Origin: Roseomonas gilardii subsp. gilardii
GTDB taxonomy: Bacteria > Pseudomonadota > Alphaproteobacteria > Acetobacterales > Acetobacteraceae
Direction of reading: 5' to 3'
NCBI RefSeq assembly: GCF_023078375.1
Contig: NZ_CP095554.1
Span: forward strand, 1,972,501 to 2,036,500
DNA length: 64,000 nucleotides
Shown one piece after another: positions 45,442 through 55,684 of the stretch. Under the pieces are notes generated by a model. That model was given only the letters and a program-made list of their open reading frames with translations, searched no databases and had not been told where the DNA came from. Position 1 is the first letter of the stretch. Every line of letters begins with the position of its first letter. Both the position numbers and the translations under genes were made by a program.

Positions 45442-46138
45442 CTAGAATATCCAGGACAGGCCCTGGAAGCCGAGCCAGCAGATGGTGACGAGCACCGCCG
45501 CCGCGAAGAGGCAGCCCGCCGCGGTCAGAGCCACACCCCAGCCGACCAGCCGGTTGTCCCGCTCCACCACACCCAGGGCCATGACGATGTTGCCGAAGGC
45601 CGGGGGGCCGTTGGTGCCGGGGCCGGGCAGGATCAGCATCACGGCGCAGAGCACGGTGAGCCAGCCGACGAGCCGGTCGCCGGCGGGGAGGTGAACCAGC
45701 CGTCATGCGGATGCAGCCGGGCCTCGAAGCGCTTCAGCCAGCGGGAGGAGCCGCCGGACAGGCGGAAAAGGTCGGCCCGCCGGATCGAGCGCCGGGCCAG
45801 GAAGCCGGGCAGGGCCGGCACCTGGCGGCCCAGGCCCATCTGGAGGCCGAGCAGCAGCATGGGCAGGCCGAAGACGCTGGCCATGCCGGGCAGCAGCGCC
45901 GGCAGGCAGAGCAGCAGGATCAGCAGGCCGAAGGCGCGGTCGCCGAAGGCTTCCGCCATCTCGCCCAGGGTGATCCGCTCGCCCGGGCAGGCGGCTGCGA
46001 CCTCCGCGATGATGCGGGAGATGGGGGCGCCTTCATGGGGATCGCCGCCGTGGGAGGCACCACCTGCGGGCGTGGAGGGGCCGGGCGTGGAAGGGGGCGC
46101 TGCGGCCGCAGGGCCGCCTCGTCGGAAACACCATCCAT
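45442..46138 (-). pseudogene. exoD: ExoD-type exopolysaccharide synthesis protein, two frameshifts as read
   Basis: Inner-membrane protein of the ExoD family, needed for exopolysaccharide production in rhizobia; biochemical role unknown. Repaired length 232 residues. Three segments in three frames: MDGVSDEAALRPQRP, then ISRIIAEVAAACPGERITLG...LLILLLCLPALLPGMASVFG...RRADLFRLSGGSSRW, then VGWLTVLCAVMLILPGPGTNGPPA to the end. One C (minus strand) is missing in each of two runs, at 46093-46097 and 45685-45688 (plus-strand G runs). Same strand as queD-queE, 106 bp upstream of them. Confidence 0.8.
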
Positions 46139-46316
46139 GCGGGAAAGCCTGCTCCTCCTCCCGGGGTCCTCGGGGCGGCCTTCACCGGCCCCCGGCCCGC
46201 AAGCTGGGGGTTAGGCGGCGGGAAAGCGAGGCCAAAAGTGGATTTTTCTCCATCCTATTACAATCGGTCACCTGTCGGCCCTCCCCGGGGGAGGCCGCCA
46301 TGCTCCAAGAGGCACC

Positions 46317-46937
46317 ATGCGGGATGTGGATCTGGCGCTCTGCCTGGCGGTCGATGTGTCCGCCTCGGTGGATTTCGACGAGTTCGGGCTGATGATGGGC
46401 GGCTTGGCCGCAGCCTGGCGGCAGGAGGCGCTGGTTGCCGCCGCGACCTCCGGGCCGCGTGGTGCGGTGGCGGTGACGCTGCTGCAATGGTCCGGCCCCG
46501 GGGCCCAGGCCCTGGCCGTGCCCTGGATGCCCGTGACCGATGCGGCCTCCGCCACCGCCCTGGCCGACGCGATCGACAACTCTCCCCGTTTGCCGCCGCC
46601 GGGGGCCACCGCGCTCGGCGAGGGCATGGCGGCCGGGCTGGTGCGGCTGGCGGGTTTCCCGGCCAAGGCGGAACGGCTGGTGCTCGATGTTTCGGGCGAC
46701 GGGGCCGGCAATGCCGGGCGCCCTTCCGGCCCGGTGCGGGATCTCGCGGTCGAGGCGGGCGTGGTGGTGAACGGGCTGGCGGTGCTCAACGAGGAGCCGG
46801 ACCTGCTGGCGCATTACGAGGCACAGGTGATCGGCGGCCCGGGCTGCTTCGCCATGACCTGCGCCGACTATGCCGATTTCGCCGGGGCCATGGCCCGCAA
46901 GCTGTTCCGCGAGATCCGCGGCAGCCTCTCCGTCTGA
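46317..46937 (+). CDS. DUF1194 / VWA-like domain protein
   Basis: 206 residues that look like one von Willebrand A domain: strand plus MIDAS-like [11 protein letters not shown] at residues 13-23, [17 protein letters not shown] with the second metal-binding Thr, then [15 protein letters not shown]. Members of DUF1194 are usually exported, but no signal peptide is seen with the ATG at 46317 (AAGAGG upstream). Ligand and role unknown. Stands in front of a nitronate monooxygenase gene with a 112-bp gap. Confidence 0.75.
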   Translation: MRDVDLALCLAVDVSASVDFDEFGLMMGGLAAAWRQEALVAAATSGPRGAVAVTLLQWSGPGAQALAVPWMPVTDAASATALADAIDNSPRLPPPGATALGEGMAAGLVRLAGFPAKAERLVLDVSGDGAGNAGRPSGPVRDLAVEAGVVVNGLAVLNEEPDLLAHYEAQVIGGPGCFAMTCADYADFAGAMARKLFREIRGSLSV

Positions 46938-47049
46938 TCTCCGGCCCCGCTCGGGACAGCCCCGCCGGGACAGCCCCATCCGGGACGTCATCTGGGACGT
47001 CCGCTCCGGAAGGTCTATCAGCGGAAGGCTGACCGGAGGGAAGAAAGCC

Positions 47050-48096
47050 ATGGACAACCCGCTTCTGGCCCGGCTCCGGGTCCGGTATCCGATCATCCAG
47101 GCGCCGATGGCGGGCGTCTCCACCCCCGCTTTGGCGGCCGCCGTCTCGGAGGCGGGAGGACTGGGCTCCATCGGGGTCGGCGCCGTGGCGGCGCCGGCGG
47201 CGCGGGCGATGATCCGGGAGATCCGGGCCCGCACGGCGGCGCCCTTCAACGTCAACCTCTTCTGCCACCGCCCGACGCGGCGCGATCCGGAGCGGGAGGC
47301 CGCCTGGCTGGCGCGCCTGCGCCCCGCCTTCGCGGCCTTCGGCGCGGAACCTCCTGCGGCGCTGCGGGAGATCTATGCCAGCTTCCTCGCCGACGGGGCG
47401 ATGCTGGCCATGCTGCTGGAGGAGAAGCCGCCGGTGGTGAGCTTCCATTTCGGCTTGCCCGATGCCGCCCGGCTGGCCGCGCTGCGCGAGGCCGGCATCA
47501 CGCTCCTCGCCACCGCCACCAGCCCGCGCGAGGCCGCCCGGGCCGAGGAGGCGGGGGTGCATGCGGTGGTCGCCCAGGGCATCGAGGCCGGCGGGCATCG
47601 TGGGGTCTTCGATGGCCTGCCGGACGAGCGGATCGGCACCTTCGCCCTGGTGCGGCTGCTGTTGCGGCAAGGCCGGCTGCCGGTGGTCGCGGCCGGGGGG
47701 ATCATGGACGGGGCCGGGATCGCGGCGGCGCTGCGGCTGGGCGCCTCGGCGGCGCAACTCGGCACCGCCTTCGTCGCCTGCCCGGAATCCTCGGCCAGCC
47801 CCGGCCACCGCGCGGCGCTGGTGGACGGGCGCGGCACGGTTGTCACCGCCGCCATTTCCGGGCGCCCGGCGCGCGGGCTGGAGAACCGCTTCACCGCGGA
47901 ATTCGGCGCGGGCGAGGACGCGCCCGGCTACCCCTGGACCTATGACGCGGGCAAGGCGCTGCATCAGGCGGCCCAGGCGCGGGGCGAGGAAGGCTATGCC
48001 GCCTGGTGGGCCGGGCAGGGGGCGCCCCTGGCGCGCGCGATGCCGGCGGCGGCGCTGGTCGCCACCCTGGTGCGGGAGGCCGGGCTGGAGGGCTGA
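47050..48096 (+). CDS. nitronate monooxygenase family flavoprotein
   Basis: FMN-dependent TIM barrel oxidising alkyl nitronates or related nitroacids with oxygen. 348 residues: [41 protein letters not shown] (conserved FMN/substrate His), [10 protein letters not shown] and [17 protein letters not shown], in the usual order. ATG at 47050 preceded by GGAGGG. Physiological substrate not deducible; propionate-3-nitronate detoxification is one known role of the family. Confidence 0.9.
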   Translation: MDNPLLARLRVRYPIIQAPMAGVSTPALAAAVSEAGGLGSIGVGAVAAPAARAMIREIRARTAAPFNVNLFCHRPTRRDPEREAAWLARLRPAFAAFGAEPPAALREIYASFLADGAMLAMLLEEKPPVVSFHFGLPDAARLAALREAGITLLATATSPREAARAEEAGVHAVVAQGIEAGGHRGVFDGLPDERIGTFALVRLLLRQGRLPVVAAGGIMDGAGIAAALRLGASAAQLGTAFVACPESSASPGHRAALVDGRGTVVTAAISGRPARGLENRFTAEFGAGEDAPGYPWTYDAGKALHQAAQARGEEGYAAWWAGQGAPLARAMPAAALVATLVREAGLEG

Positions 48097-48210
48097 TCCC
48101 GGTCATCGAGGGAAGCCGGAGGGAAAAGCCCGGCGCCGAGGCTTCCCTCGGCGTCGGGGCTGGCGCAGCCTGCCGCCTGTCCTGGCCATCCCGATCCAGA
48201 GGTGCTCCCC

Positions 48211-49326
48211 ATGCTGCTGCTCACCCCCGGCCCCGTGCAGACCGACCCGCGGGTGCGCGCCGCCATGGCGGTGGACATCGCGCCCTGGGACCTCGACTTC
48301 CGCGCCGAATATGCCGAACTCCGCGAGAAGGTCGTGGAGGTGGCGGGCGGCACGCCCGGGCACCATGTCACCCTGCCGCTGCAGGGCTCCGGCCATTTCA
48401 TCGTGGAGGCCGCGATCCGCACCTTCGTGCCGGTGGGCGGGGCCTTCCTGGTGCCGATGAACGGGCAGTATGCGGAGCGGATCTGGCGGCTGGCCAGCGA
48501 GGCGGGGCGCAGGCCCATCGCCATCCCCGTGCCCGACACCCGCCCGGTGACGGCGCGGGAGATCGCCGCCGGCTTCGCCGCGCATCCGGAGGCGAGCCAT
48601 CTGATCGCCGTGGTCAGCGAGACCGGCAGCGGCATCGTCAACGACCCCGCCGTGATGGGGGAGGCGGTGCGCAGGGCCGGGCGGCGCATGATCCTGGACA
48701 TGGTCAGCGCCTTCGGCGCCTGGCCCTTCCGCCTCGCCGAGCATGAGGAGATCGACGCCGTCACCTTCACCTCCAACAAGTGCCTGGAGGGCATGCCGGG
48801 GCTGGGCTTCGCCGTCTGCCCGGCCGACCGCACGCGTGAGCGCGCCGGCATGGCCGGGAGCTGGAGCCTCGACCTCGGCGACGTCATGGTCACCGCCGAG
48901 CGCGCGGGCTGGGGCTCCTTCCGCTTCACGCCGCCCGTGCAGGCGCTGCGTGCCTTCGGCGTGGCGCTGGAGCTCTACGAGGCCGAGGGCGGGCAGAGGG
49001 TCCGCCTCGCCCGCTACCGCGAGAACATGCGGGTGCTGATGGACGGGATGACGGCGCTGGGGCTGCGCCCCTATCTGTCGCCGGAACACCAGGGCCCGAT
49101 CATCGCCACCTTCCAACAGCCGCCCGGGCCGGAGGCGGGCGGGCGCTTCGTGCTGCAGGATTTCGTCGATGCCCTGAAGCAGCGCGGCGTGCTGATCTCC
49201 AACTTCCACACGACCCAGGCCCCGACGCTGCGCATCGGCTGCATCGGCGCGATCACCCCGGACGACATGCGCCACGCCGTGGCGGTCATGGGCGAGGTGC
49301 TGGAGGAGATGGGCGTCCTCGCCTGA
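48211..49326 (+). CDS. phnW: 2-aminoethylphosphonate--pyruvate transaminase-like aminotransferase
   Basis: PLP class V aminotransferase, 371 residues. The start [43 protein letters not shown] and the PLP lysine in [15 protein letters not shown] (about residue 190) match PhnW, which moves the amino group of 2-aminoethylphosphonate to pyruvate to give phosphonoacetaldehyde. No phnX, phnY/phnA or phosphonate transporter is in the window, so the specificity could differ. ATG at 48211 with AGAGG upstream; a GTG three codons earlier is the alternative. Confidence 0.85.
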   Translation: MLLLTPGPVQTDPRVRAAMAVDIAPWDLDFRAEYAELREKVVEVAGGTPGHHVTLPLQGSGHFIVEAAIRTFVPVGGAFLVPMNGQYAERIWRLASEAGRRPIAIPVPDTRPVTAREIAAGFAAHPEASHLIAVVSETGSGIVNDPAVMGEAVRRAGRRMILDMVSAFGAWPFRLAEHEEIDAVTFTSNKCLEGMPGLGFAVCPADRTRERAGMAGSWSLDLGDVMVTAERAGWGSFRFTPPVQALRAFGVALELYEAEGGQRVRLARYRENMRVLMDGMTALGLRPYLSPEHQGPIIATFQQPPGPEAGGRFVLQDFVDALKQRGVLISNFHTTQAPTLRIGCIGAITPDDMRHAVAVMGEVLEEMGVLA

Positions 49327-49340
49327 GACGGCGGCGGGTG

Positions 49341-49517
49341 CTACCGCCGGCCGGCCTCCCGCAGGGCGCGCATCCGGTCCTTCAGGCGGCGCAGGATACC
49401 GGGCCGGGTTTCCGGGCGGCGCTTCCAGTCGCGGCAATCGGCCCGGGAACGGCCGCAGCCCTTGCACCACCCGGTTCCGGAGTCGAAGCGGCACAGTCCG
49501 GTGCAGGGGCTTTTCAC
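49341..49517 (-). CDS. DUF1289 small four-cysteine protein
   Basis: 58 residues from a GTG at 49517 (AGGAG 8 bp upstream), too short and without ATG for routine ORF lists. Sequence begins [20 protein letters not shown] and continues [11 protein letters not shown]: the SPCxxxCxxD...CxGCxRxxxD pattern of DUF1289, thought to bind an iron-sulfur cluster or zinc. Convergent with phnW, whose stop is 14 bp away, and divergent from fhs. Confidence 0.75.
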   Translation of the reverse strand: MKSPCTGLCRFDSGTGWCKGCGRSRADCRDWKRRPETRPGILRRLKDRMRALREAGRR

Positions 49518-49742
49518 AGGGCGGGCTCCTCGGCTGGGCGGTCGATACTGATCGAATCCTGGTCAGGAGATGGGGGCCGTGGCGGCGGATTCATCGGCGC
49601 CCCGGCCGGGACCTGCCATTCGCCGCCCACGGGCCTCTCCGGCGTCTTGCCCCGCCTGGCGGCGCGTCGTAACCGCGAGGCGCCGCGAACGGGCTGGTTC
49701 GCCCGGATATGCCGGAACCGCCGGAGGGAGAACGCGCCCCGC

Positions 49743-51407
49743 ATGACCACCGACCTCGCCATCGCCAGGGCTGCGACGCTGCGCCCCATCGCGGAGATCG
49801 CCGCCCGTGCCGGCATCCCGGAGGAGGCCGTCGAGCCTCATGGCCGCTTCAAGGCCAAGCTGGACCCGGCGCGCATCCCGGATTCCGGCCGGACCGGCGC
49901 GCTGGTGCTGGTGACGGGCATCAACCCGACCGCGGCGGGGGAGGGCAAGACCACCACCACCATCGGGCTGGGCGACGCGCTGAACGCGCTGGGCACGCGT
50001 GCCATGATCTGCCTGCGCGAGCCCTCGCTCGGCCCCTGCTTCGGGGTGAAGGGGGGCGCCACCGGCGGCGGGCGGGCGCAGGTGGCGCCGATGGAGGAGA
50101 TCAACCTCCACTTCACCGGCGATTTCCACGCCATCACCAGCGCCAACAACCTGCTCTCCGCGATGGTGGACAACCACATCCACTGGGGCAACGCGCTGGG
50201 CCTGGACCAGCGGCGCATCACCTGGCGCCGGGCGATCGACATGAACGACCGCGCGCTGCGCGACGTGCTGGTCGGGCTGGGCGGCATGCCGAACGGGCTG
50301 CCGCGCGAGGACGGGTTCGACATCACCGTGGCGAGCGAGGTGATGGCGATCCTCTGCCTCGCCCGCGACCTGACGGACCTGCAGGATCGGCTGGGGCGGA
50401 TCATCGTCGGCCAGCGCCGCGACGGTTCCAGCGTCACCGCCGCCGATCTCAAGGCGCATGGCGCCATGGCGGCGCTGCTGCGCGAGGCGATGTTCCCCAA
50501 CCTGGTGCAGACGCTGGAAGGCAGCCCGGCCCTGGTGCATGGCGGGCCCTTCGCCAACATCGCCCATGGCTGCAACTCCGTGGCCGCGACCCGGCTCGCG
50601 ATGCGGCTCGCCGATGTGGTGGTGACGGAGGCCGGCTTCGGCGCCGATCTCGGCGGTGAGAAGTTCTGCGACATCAAGTGCCGCCTCGCGGATCTCGCGC
50701 CTTCCGCCTGCGTGGTGGTGGCGACGGTGCGGGCGCTGAAGATGAACGGCGGCGTGGCGCGCGCCAACCTGGACCACGAGGATGTCGCGGCGGTGCGGCG
50801 CGGGGTGGTGAACCTGCATCGCCATGTCGAGAACATGCGCCTCTTCGGCCTGCCGGTGGTGGTGGCGCTGAACCGGTTCACCTCCGACACCGAGGCGGAG
50901 TTCGCCGCGGTGCGAGAGGCCATGGCGCCGTTAGGCGCCGAGGTCGTGCTCTGCAACCACTGGGCCGATGGCGCGGCGGGGGCGACGGAACTCGCCCGGG
51001 CGGTGACACGGTTGATCGAGGGCGGCACGGCGCGCTTCGCGCCGATCTATCCCGACGCCATGCCTCTGGAGGACAAGGTCCGCAGCGTGGCGCGCAAGAT
51101 CTACCGCGCCAGCGAGGTTTCCTTCCAGCCCGCCGTGCATGCGCGGCTGAAGCGCTTCGAGGAGGCGGGCTATGGGCATTTCCCCGTCTGCATCGCCAAG
51201 ACGCAATATTCCTTCTCCGCCGACCCCGCGCTGCTCGGCGCGCCCACGGGCCATGTCCTGCCGGTGCGGGAGGTGCGGCTTTCCGCCGGGGCCGGCTTCA
51301 TCGTCGTGATCTGCGGGGAGGTGATGACCATGCCCGGCCTGCCGCGCTCCCCCGCCGCCGAGCGCATCCACTTGGATGCGGAAGGGCGGATCGAGGGGCT
51401 GTTCTGA
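49743..51407 (+). CDS. fhs: formate--tetrahydrofolate ligase
   Basis: ATP-dependent activation of formate to 10-formyl-tetrahydrofolate in one-carbon metabolism. 554 residues, normal length. The P-loop is [13 protein letters not shown] at about residue 65; other hallmarks are [33 protein letters not shown] and [14 protein letters not shown], and the end [24 protein letters not shown] at 49743 begins [16 protein letters not shown]; the open frame extends to 49338 without similarity. Overlaps the next gene by 32 bp. Confidence 0.97.
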   Translation: MTTDLAIARAATLRPIAEIAARAGIPEEAVEPHGRFKAKLDPARIPDSGRTGALVLVTGINPTAAGEGKTTTTIGLGDALNALGTRAMICLREPSLGPCFGVKGGATGGGRAQVAPMEEINLHFTGDFHAITSANNLLSAMVDNHIHWGNALGLDQRRITWRRAIDMNDRALRDVLVGLGGMPNGLPREDGFDITVASEVMAILCLARDLTDLQDRLGRIIVGQRRDGSSVTAADLKAHGAMAALLREAMFPNLVQTLEGSPALVHGGPFANIAHGCNSVAATRLAMRLADVVVTEAGFGADLGGEKFCDIKCRLADLAPSACVVVATVRALKMNGGVARANLDHEDVAAVRRGVVNLHRHVENMRLFGLPVVVALNRFTSDTEAEFAAVREAMAPLGAEVVLCNHWADGAAGATELARAVTRLIEGGTARFAPIYPDAMPLEDKVRSVARKIYRASEVSFQPAVHARLKRFEEAGYGHFPVCIAKTQYSFSADPALLGAPTGHVLPVREVRLSAGAGFIVVICGEVMTMPGLPRSPAAERIHLDAEGRIEGLF

Positions 51408-52638
51408 AGCCGCCGCGCGACCCCGGGCGGCCTCGCAGGCTGCGCTGGCCGAGGCGCAGGCCCTGCTGCGCGAGGGCATGGCGCGGCACGGGGCCGGCGA
51501 GCTCGACCGGGCGGCGCGTTTCTATGCCCGTGCGCTCCGGCTCATGCCGGAGGAGCCGAATGCGCTGAACCTGTCCGGCGTGCTGGCGCGGCAGCAGGGG
51601 GATGCCCCGCGCGCCGCGGCGCTGACCGGGCGCGCCCTGGCGCTGCGGCCGGATTCGCCCGTCTTCCTGGCCTCGCACGGCGCCTCGCTGGCGGAGCTGG
51701 GCCGGGCGGAGGAGGCGGTGCCGCTGCTGCGCCGCGCCCTGGCCGCGCGGCCCGGCGATGCCGTGTCCCAGCGCAACCTGGGGCAGGCGCTGCTGGCGCT
51801 GGGGCATGTGGCGGAGGCGCTGCCGCCGTTGCGCGAGGCGCTGCGCCTCGCCCCGGATGCGGAGGCGCATCTGGCCCTGGCGCATGCGCTGCATCAGGCG
51901 GGCGACCGGGACGGGGCGGGGCGGGAGGCGAGGGCGGCCATCGCGGGGGCACCGCCGGAACTGGCGGAGCAGGCGCGTTTCCTCCTGGCCGCGCTGGGCG
52001 AGGACCCGGCCCCGGAGCGGGCGCCCGCCGCCTATGTGCGCGAGCTCTTCGACCGCTACGCGCCGCGCTTCGACGCGCATCTCGTGGAGGGGCTGGAATA
52101 TCGCACGCCCGACGCGCTGGCGGCGCTGCTGCGAGAGGCCGGGGTGGTGGCGGATGGGCGCCATGCGGTGCTGGATCTGGGCTGCGGCACCGGCCTGTCC
52201 GGCCGCGCGCTGAAGCCCTTCGCGCGGCGCCTGGAGGGGGTGGACCTGTCGCCGCGCATGCTGGAGCAGGCCCGGCGGACCGGCCTCTATGACGTCCTGC
52301 ACGAGGCCGACCTGCTGGGCTTCCTGCCTGGGCGGCCCGGGGCATTCGGCCTCGTGGCGGCGGCGGATGTGCTGAACTACCTGGGCGACCTCCGCCCCGC
52401 TTTGTCGGGGATCGCCGGGGCGCTGTCGGATGGCGGTGCCGCCGGTTTCAGCCTGGAAGCAGGGGCGGTGTCCCCCTATGCGCTGGGCGAGGGCATGCGC
52501 TACCGCCACCATCCGGAGCATGCGCTCGCCCTGCTCACCGGGGCCGGGCTGCGTCTCCTGGCGCGCCAGGAGACGGTGCTGCGGCGGGAAAAGGGGGAGC
52601 CGGTGGCCGGCCTCCTGCTGGTGGCCGGCCGCGCCTGA
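51376..52638 (+). CDS. TPR-repeat methyltransferase
   Basis: 420 residues: TPR repeats at about 22-200 ([43 protein letters not shown]), then a class I SAM methyltransferase domain with [33 protein letters not shown] (motif I) and [11 protein letters not shown]. This TPR plus DREV/UbiE-like layout is common in Acetobacteraceae and Rhodospirillales. Substrate unknown. The only usable start before the first TPR is the ATG at 51376 inside fhs, so the two genes overlap. Converges on flhF, six bases apart, next to the flagellar genes; a flagellar role is only a guess. Confidence 0.8.
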   Translation: MRKGGSRGCSEAAARPRAASQAALAEAQALLREGMARHGAGELDRAARFYARALRLMPEEPNALNLSGVLARQQGDAPRAAALTGRALALRPDSPVFLASHGASLAELGRAEEAVPLLRRALAARPGDAVSQRNLGQALLALGHVAEALPPLREALRLAPDAEAHLALAHALHQAGDRDGAGREARAAIAGAPPELAEQARFLLAALGEDPAPERAPAAYVRELFDRYAPRFDAHLVEGLEYRTPDALAALLREAGVVADGRHAVLDLGCGTGLSGRALKPFARRLEGVDLSPRMLEQARRTGLYDVLHEADLLGFLPGRPGAFGLVAAADVLNYLGDLRPALSGIAGALSDGGAAGFSLEAGAVSPYALGEGMRYRHHPEHALALLTGAGLRLLARQETVLRREKGEPVAGLLLVAGRA

Positions 52639-52644
52639 GGGCGA

Positions 52645-53553
52645 TCAGGCGGCTTCGTGCTCCCGTTGCAGGGCGTTGACGTTCAGCCGGGTGGCGAGCC
52701 AGTCCGGCGTGATCGGCACCAGGTCGTTGGCGACGTTCGGGCCGATCCCGGCCTCGCTCAGGGCCAGCGGGCCCGCCTCCGCCGCCGCGAGCACCGAGCC
52801 CAGGCGGCGTGCCTGGTCCAGCCGCGTGGCGATCATGCAGCGGGCGCCCAGCGCGGCATAGGCCCGCGCGATCTCCGTGGCCTCCGCCACGTCCAGCCCG
52901 GCCGGCAACACCAGCACCGGATGCGCGTCGGCGGCGCGCAGCACCGCGAGAAGGTGCTCGGCCTGCGCCCGTTCGAAGGGATCGCAGCCGGCGGTGTCGA
53001 GCAGCACGGGCTGGCCGGCGGTGCGGCGGGCCACGGCGCGGGAGATCTGCCCCGGCGTGACGGCGGCGGAAAGGGTGAGGTCGAGGACGCGGGTGAAGGC
53101 GGCGAGCTGCTCGGTGGCGCCGGCGCGGGCGGCATCGGCTGTGATGACGGTGGGCGCCTGGCCGGACATCACCAGCCGCGTGGCGAGCTTGGCGCAGGTG
53201 AGCGTCTTGCCCGCGCCGGGCGGGCCGACCAGCGCCAGGGTGCGGGTGGCCGGGTCCGGCAGGCCGGCGAAGGGAAGGGCTTCCTCCAGCGCCCTGGCCA
53301 TCGGGCCGCGCAGCCGCGCCGCGAGATCCGGTGGCAGGTTGTGCCGCAGCAGCTCGGGCGGGATGACATGCCGCGGCTTCAGCGCGGAATCGGGCGGGAT
53401 CAGCAGCGGTTCGTCGCTGTCCAGCACCGCGGTGACTTCGACGCCGCCCTCCGTGTGGCGGGAGGAGAGGATCACGGCGTCATCGCCCATTTCGAGGCGC
53501 AGCACGCGCATCGCCTCGGTCATGCAGGAGCCGTTGAATACGCGGATCTTCAT
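52645..53553 (-). CDS. flhF: flagellar SRP-like GTPase FlhF
   Basis: SRP-family GTPase that helps place polar flagella. 302 residues: N-terminal basic region (MKIRVFNGSCMTEAMRVLR), middle helical N domain, then the G domain with LVGPPGAGKTLTCAKLA, VITADAARAGATEQL, VLLDTAGCDPF and a TRLDQA segment in the TKxD position. The C-terminal part is short. ATG at 53553 begins at the family start; the frame extends 16 codons further. Last gene of the minus-strand flagellar run, 63 bp after flhA. Confidence 0.9.
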   Translation of the reverse strand: MKIRVFNGSCMTEAMRVLRLEMGDDAVILSSRHTEGGVEVTAVLDSDEPLLIPPDSALKPRHVIPPELLRHNLPPDLAARLRGPMARALEEALPFAGLPDPATRTLALVGPPGAGKTLTCAKLATRLVMSGQAPTVITADAARAGATEQLAAFTRVLDLTLSAAVTPGQISRAVARRTAGQPVLLDTAGCDPFERAQAEHLLAVLRAADAHPVLVLPAGLDVAEATEIARAYAALGARCMIATRLDQARRLGSVLAAAEAGPLALSEAGIGPNVANDLVPITPDWLATRLNVNALQREHEAA

Positions 53554-53616
53554 GGGTTCAACCTTGCAACGAATTCTGTTGATGAGAGGTGAAGGCGGCA
53601 CGAAAATTCCTGCGCA

Positions 53617-55680
53617 TCAGATGGCGCCCACCGTGCGGATGCGCGCGCGCGGATGGATCTCGGCCTGCGACAGAACCACGGTGGCGGGCCGGAAACGTTC
53701 GACGATGGCGCGCACATGCGCGCGCACGGCGCCGCTGCAGACCAGCACGGGCGTTTCGCCCGCCGCGCCGGCCTTGTCGAAACTGTCGCGCACGCGCTGC
53801 ATGAAATCCTGCAGGCGCGAGGGCGGCATGGCGAGCTGGCGGTCCTCGCCGGGGCCGATCAGGGATTCGGCGAAGGCCTGTTCCCATTCGGCGGAGAGCG
53901 CGATCATCGGCACATAGCCGTTGGGGCCGCGCGCCGCCTCGCTGATCTGCCGCGCCAGCCGGGCGCGCACCACCGAGACCATGCCGGGGACGGAGCGCAG
54001 CCCGCTGGATACCGCCTCGCCGATGCCTTCCAGGATGGTGGGCAGGTCGCGGATCGAGACACGTTCCGCCAGCAGCGCCTGCAGCACGCGCTGCACCGTG
54101 CCGGTGGAGATCTGCGAGGGGATCAGGTCCGAGACCAGCCGGGCCTGCTCGCGCGGCAGCTCGTCCAGCAGCTTCTGCGTCTCCGCATGGCTCAGCAGCT
54201 CGGGCACGTGTTCGCGCACCACCTCCGTCAGATGCGTGGCGAGCACGCCGGCCGGATCGACCACGGTGCAGCCCAGGGCCAGCGCCATGTCGCGGTGCTG
54301 CTCCTCGATCCAGCGGGCGGGCAGGCCGAAGCTCGGCTCCTGGCAGGGCTCGCCGGGCAGGTCCGGCGCCTGCCCCGAGGGGTCGATCGCGAGATGCATG
54401 GGCAGGCGCAACTGGCCGCGCCCGGCCTCGATCTCCTTGACCCGGATGACATAGGTGTCGGCCGGCAGTTCCAGATTGTCCTGCAGCCGCACGGCGGGCA
54501 GCACGAAGCCCATCTCGGTCGCGACGCCACGGCGCAGGTTGCGGATCTGCTCCGTCAGGCGCGGCCCGTCCCCCGCCGCCAGCGGCAGCAGGCCATAGCC
54601 CAGCTCGACGCGGATCAGATCCATCCGCAGCGATTCGGAAACCGGTGCCTCCGGGGCGGGGCCGGCGGCGGGCAGGACATTCTCGGCCTCCGCCTGCGCC
54701 GCCGCGGCCTTGCGGCGCGACCAGGCCAGCGCGCCCGTGCCGCCGGCCAGCGCCAGGAAGGGCAGCATCGGCATGCCCGGCAGCAGCGCGAAGGCGACCG
54801 CCGCGCCGGAGACCAGCGCCAGCGGCTTGGTGCCCGAGGCGAGCTGCCCGATCAGCGCTTGGTCCGCCGTGCCCTCCGTATTGCCCTTGGTGACCACGAT
54901 GCCGGCAGCGACCGAGACCAGCAGCGCCGGCACCTGCGACACCAGCCCATCGCCCACCGTGAGCACAGAGAAGGTGGTCACCGCCTCGCCGAAGGGCAGG
55001 CCCTGGCGCACCACGCCGATGGCGATGCCGCCCAGCAGGTTGATCGCAGTGATGATCAGCCCCGCGATGGCGTCGCCGCGCACGAATTTCGCGGCGCCGT
55101 CCATGGCGCCGTAGAAGCCACTCTCGGCCTCCAGGTCGCGGCGGCGGCGCTTGGCCTCGGCCTCGTCGATGATGCCGGCGGAAAGATCCGCGTCGATCGC
55201 CATCTGCTTGCCCGGCATGGCGTCGAGCGAGAAGCGCGCCGCGACCTCGGCGATGCGGCCGGAACCCTTGGTCACCACCATGAAGTTCACGACCAGCAGG
55301 ATCGCGAAGACGATCAGCCCCACCAGCACGTCGCCGCCCATCAGGAAGGAGCCGAAGGCGGAAACCACCGCGCCCGCCGCGCCATGCCCCTCATGCCCAT
55401 GGGTCAGGATGATGCGCGTGGTCGCGACGTTGAGCGCGAGGCGCAGCAGCGTGGTGAGCAGCAGGAGCGTGGGGAAAGAGGTGAAGTCCAGCGGCCGCTG
55501 CAGGAACAGCGCCGTCATCAGCACCAGCACGCTGAGGGTCAGCGACACCGCCAGCGCCGCGTCGAGCAGCAGCGGCGGCAGCGGCACCACCAGCACCGCG
55601 ATCAGCGCCGCCACGCCCAGGGCGAGGCCCGTGTCGCTGCCTGGGCTGAAGGTCTTCAGGCGTTGCGCGAGGGCCTGCAT
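53617..55680 (-). CDS. flhA: flagellar export gate protein FlhA
   Basis: Core of the flagellar type III export apparatus. 687 residues: eight membrane helices in the first 320 (LALGVAALIAVLVVPLPPLLL ..., the FHIPEP-type conserved block TRIILTHG through GRIAEVAARFSLDAMPGKQMAIDADLSAG), then the cytoplasmic ring domain ending ARIRTVGAI. ATG at 55680, four bases after the flbD stop. Intact, unlike fliH in the same operon. Confidence 0.96.
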   Translation of the reverse strand: MQALAQRLKTFSPGSDTGLALGVAALIAVLVVPLPPLLLDAALAVSLTLSVLVLMTALFLQRPLDFTSFPTLLLLTTLLRLALNVATTRIILTHGHEGHGAAGAVVSAFGSFLMGGDVLVGLIVFAILLVVNFMVVTKGSGRIAEVAARFSLDAMPGKQMAIDADLSAGIIDEAEAKRRRRDLEAESGFYGAMDGAAKFVRGDAIAGLIITAINLLGGIAIGVVRQGLPFGEAVTTFSVLTVGDGLVSQVPALLVSVAAGIVVTKGNTEGTADQALIGQLASGTKPLALVSGAAVAFALLPGMPMLPFLALAGGTGALAWSRRKAAAAQAEAENVLPAAGPAPEAPVSESLRMDLIRVELGYGLLPLAAGDGPRLTEQIRNLRRGVATEMGFVLPAVRLQDNLELPADTYVIRVKEIEAGRGQLRLPMHLAIDPSGQAPDLPGEPCQEPSFGLPARWIEEQHRDMALALGCTVVDPAGVLATHLTEVVREHVPELLSHAETQKLLDELPREQARLVSDLIPSQISTGTVQRVLQALLAERVSIRDLPTILEGIGEAVSSGLRSVPGMVSVVRARLARQISEAARGPNGYVPMIALSAEWEQAFAESLIGPGEDRQLAMPPSRLQDFMQRVRDSFDKAGAAGETPVLVCSGAVRAHVRAIVERFRPATVVLSQAEIHPRARIRTVGAI

Positions 55681-55684
55681 CGGC

